DNA of 6,992 nucleotides from an uncultured Ruminococcus sp. (lineage in GTDB: Bacteria; Bacillota_A; Clostridia; Oscillospirales; Ruminococcaceae). The stretch spans positions 1 to 6,992 of the forward strand of contig CAMOXW010000005.1 in assembly GCA_946629405.1 (NCBI GenBank), in the 5' to 3' direction. Under the pieces are notes generated by a model. It saw nothing but the letters and a program-made list of their open reading frames with translations. It had not been told where the DNA came from and searched no databases. The translations under genes were made by a program, and so were the position numbers. Shown here piece by piece: positions 5,773 to 6,992 of the stretch; position 1 is the stretch's first letter; every line of letters starts with the position of its first letter.

Positions 5773-6992
5773 ATGAGTGGGTATACAGTAAGCGAAATAC
5801 ATGATATAGTTGAACATCAGAGAAAGTATTTCAGAAGCGGTGAAACACTCAGCATAGATTTCAGGATAAGACAACTGAAAAAACTGAAGAAAATGATCGT
5901 ACAGAATGAAGCTGAAATGATAAAGGCGTTGAATGTGGACCTTGGGCGTCATGAAACAGAATCATATATTTGTGACGTCGGAAGTATTATACTTGAGATC
6001 AACGAAATACTTCATGGTCTGAAAAAATGGGCAAAACCAGAAACACATTTCAGTGGTCTTGCTTGCTTTCCAAGTTTGTTTACCAAGGTCTATAAGATGC
6101 CGTATGGTGTTTCACTTATCATATCTCCGTTTAACTTCCCGTTTTTACTTTCACTTGGTGTACTGGCTGCGAGCATTGCCGGAGGAAACACATCAATAAT
6201 TAAAGCAAGTTCAAAATCTGTTGCATGCACAGAATTACTGGAAAAAATGGTCTCACAGACATTCCCTGAGAAATATGTTAAGGTCATCGGCGGTGGTCAT
6301 GATGTTGCAGATATTTGTCTTGACGAACGTGTGGATAAAATATTCTATACAGGCTCAACTAAAGTAGGCGTTCATGTACTGAACAAGGCTTCAAAAAATC
6401 TTACTCCTGTTGCACTGGAGCTTGGCGGCGAGACCGGAAACTGGGCCATAGTAAGAAAGGATGCTGACATCTGCGATGCCGCCAGAAAGATCGCTTTCTT
6501 CAAGATAATGAACAGCGGCCAGATCTGCATCAATATCAATCAGGTGGCAGTCGAAGAGTCCGTCTATGATGACTTCATCGAAGAGATCAAATTTGAGATA
6601 GAACGGCAGATCGGATCCGACCCCCTGAATAACCCGGAATATCCACATCTGATAAGCAGGCAGGCCTATGATAAATGTGCTGCCCAGGCTTCGCAGTATC
6701 CATTCCCGAGCAATTCAGGTTCGGGCAGCTCAGGTTCGGTCAGTTCAGGTTCAGGCATCTCAGAAATATCTTCTGCCTGCATACTTCATGGCGGACACGG
6801 AGACCCGGATACCCTTCGCTTCGAACCCACCGTGATCGGGCCAGTTGGTATCGACGATGAGATCGTGAAACACGAACTTTTCAATCCACTTCTGCCAGTA
6901 GTTAAGTACAAAGCCTCCGAAGAAGATGCTTTGCTTGATGTGATCGCTTCCCGCGAGCATGGCCTGGCGCTCTATGTATTCACATCAGACAA
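5773..6992 (+). CDS. Aldehyde dehydrogenase superfamily protein, 3' end outside the window
   Basis: An NAD(P)-dependent oxidoreductase of the aldehyde dehydrogenase fold; the substrate cannot be read from sequence. ATG 5773 follows GGAGG at 5-base spacing. The 406 codons present have no stop and run off the window. Landmarks: RIRQLKKLKKMI at 31-42 (N-terminal helix as in class 3 enzymes), ISPFNFPF at 117-124 with the conserved Asn121, GGNTSIIKASSKS around the cofactor Lys144, FYTGSTKVG at 191-199, ELGGE with general-base Glu216, and NSGQICIN with catalytic Cys252. Oddities: ELGGETGNW replaces the common ELGGKSP; ELFNPLLPV stands where E-x-F-G-P-x-L-P-V is usual; and residues about 309-336 form a Ser/Gly-rich insertion. 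Base composition rises from roughly 39% GC in hand-counted 60-base blocks before 6412 to roughly 52% after it. Catalytic residues are intact, so activity is plausible. Confidence 0.88.
   Translation, partial: MSGYTVSEIHDIVEHQRKYFRSGETLSIDFRIRQLKKLKKMIVQNEAEMIKALNVDLGRHETESYICDVGSIILEINEILHGLKKWAKPETHFSGLACFPSLFTKVYKMPYGVSLIISPFNFPFLLSLGVLAASIAGGNTSIIKASSKSVACTELLEKMVSQTFPEKYVKVIGGGHDVADICLDERVDKIFYTGSTKVGVHVLNKASKNLTPVALELGGETGNWAIVRKDADICDAARKIAFFKIMNSGQICININQVAVEESVYDDFIEEIKFEIERQIGSDPLNNPEYPHLISRQAYDKCAAQASQYPFPSNSGSGSSGSVSSGSGISEISSACILHGGHGDPDTLRFEPTVIGPVGIDDEIVKHELFNPLLPVVKYKASEEDALLDVIASREHGLALYVFTSD
6715..6759 (+). repeat. Three tandem 15-bp repeats coding a Ser/Gly linker inside the aldehyde dehydrogenase
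   Basis: Units TCAGGTTCGGGCAGC (6715-6729), TCAGGTTCGGTCAGT (6730-6744) and TCAGGTTCAGGCATC (6745-6759) are followed by a partial TCAG. They are in frame and encode SGSGS, SGSVS and SGSGI at residues 315-329. Being multiples of three, copy-number changes would keep the enzyme in frame. The repeat interrupts a part of the fold that is normally a short helix-turn before the GG-x-x strand. Confidence 0.85.

Noticed and set aside
6090..6960. Minus-strand open frames opposite the aldehyde dehydrogenase, and the + strand frame at 6675-6860
   Set aside because: They overlap a gene with intact catalytic motifs, and the + strand frame is a frame-shifted reading of the 15-bp repeat (a repetitive FGQLRFGQ-type product).

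Overview
The window looks like chromosome of a plant-fibre-degrading gut or rumen Firmicute of the Ruminococcus type (Oscillospiraceae). This is inferred from a BspA-like leucine-rich-repeat plus dockerin remnant, a class II (clostridial/Thermotoga-type) xylose isomerase, a YolD-like remnant, a DUF188 protein, and strong GGAGG-type ribosome binding sites with sigma-A promoters. Almost every gene lies on the + strand.

Layout. (a) 42-535 is the 3' part of a secreted LRR-dockerin protein. It is broken at the window side, frameshifted before the dockerin, and cut off after the first half of the dockerin. (b) 549-600 holds a palindrome resembling a XylR operator and a sigma-A promoter. These lead into xylA (662-1987) and xylB (2000-3523), a compact operon that converts D-xylose to D-xylulose and then to xylulose 5-phosphate for the pentose phosphate pathway. 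(c) 3575-3877 is a YolD-like protein that has lost its N-terminus. (d) 3894-4331 (DUF188/YaiI-YqxD) and 4328-4864 (YqiA-like alpha/beta hydrolase) overlap by ATGA and form a translationally coupled pair. (e) 4849-5355 is a metallo-beta-lactamase-fold hydrolase broken by an in-frame TAA and missing its C-terminal part. (f) 5359-5387 is a consensus TTGACA-17-TATAAT promoter driving a small protein with a signal peptide (5440-5700), probably a truncated secreted protein. (g) 5773 to the window edge is most of an aldehyde dehydrogenase. It carries a Ser/Gly-rich insertion encoded by a 15-bp tandem repeat, and base composition and isoleucine codon choice change part-way through the gene.

Functionally, the only complete pathway is xylose entry (xylA-xylB), which fits a cell living on xylan. 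The rest reads as a region of turnover: four gene remnants or probable remnants sit between intact housekeeping-type genes, with sharp breaks in homology. I see no CRISPR array, RNA gene, transposase, integrase, toxin-antitoxin pair or defence gene, and no convincing new multi-gene system. The most unusual signals are the mosaic aldehyde dehydrogenase with its repeat insertion, the half-dockerin left in frame with xylA, and the very strong promoter in front of an orphan signal-peptide protein.
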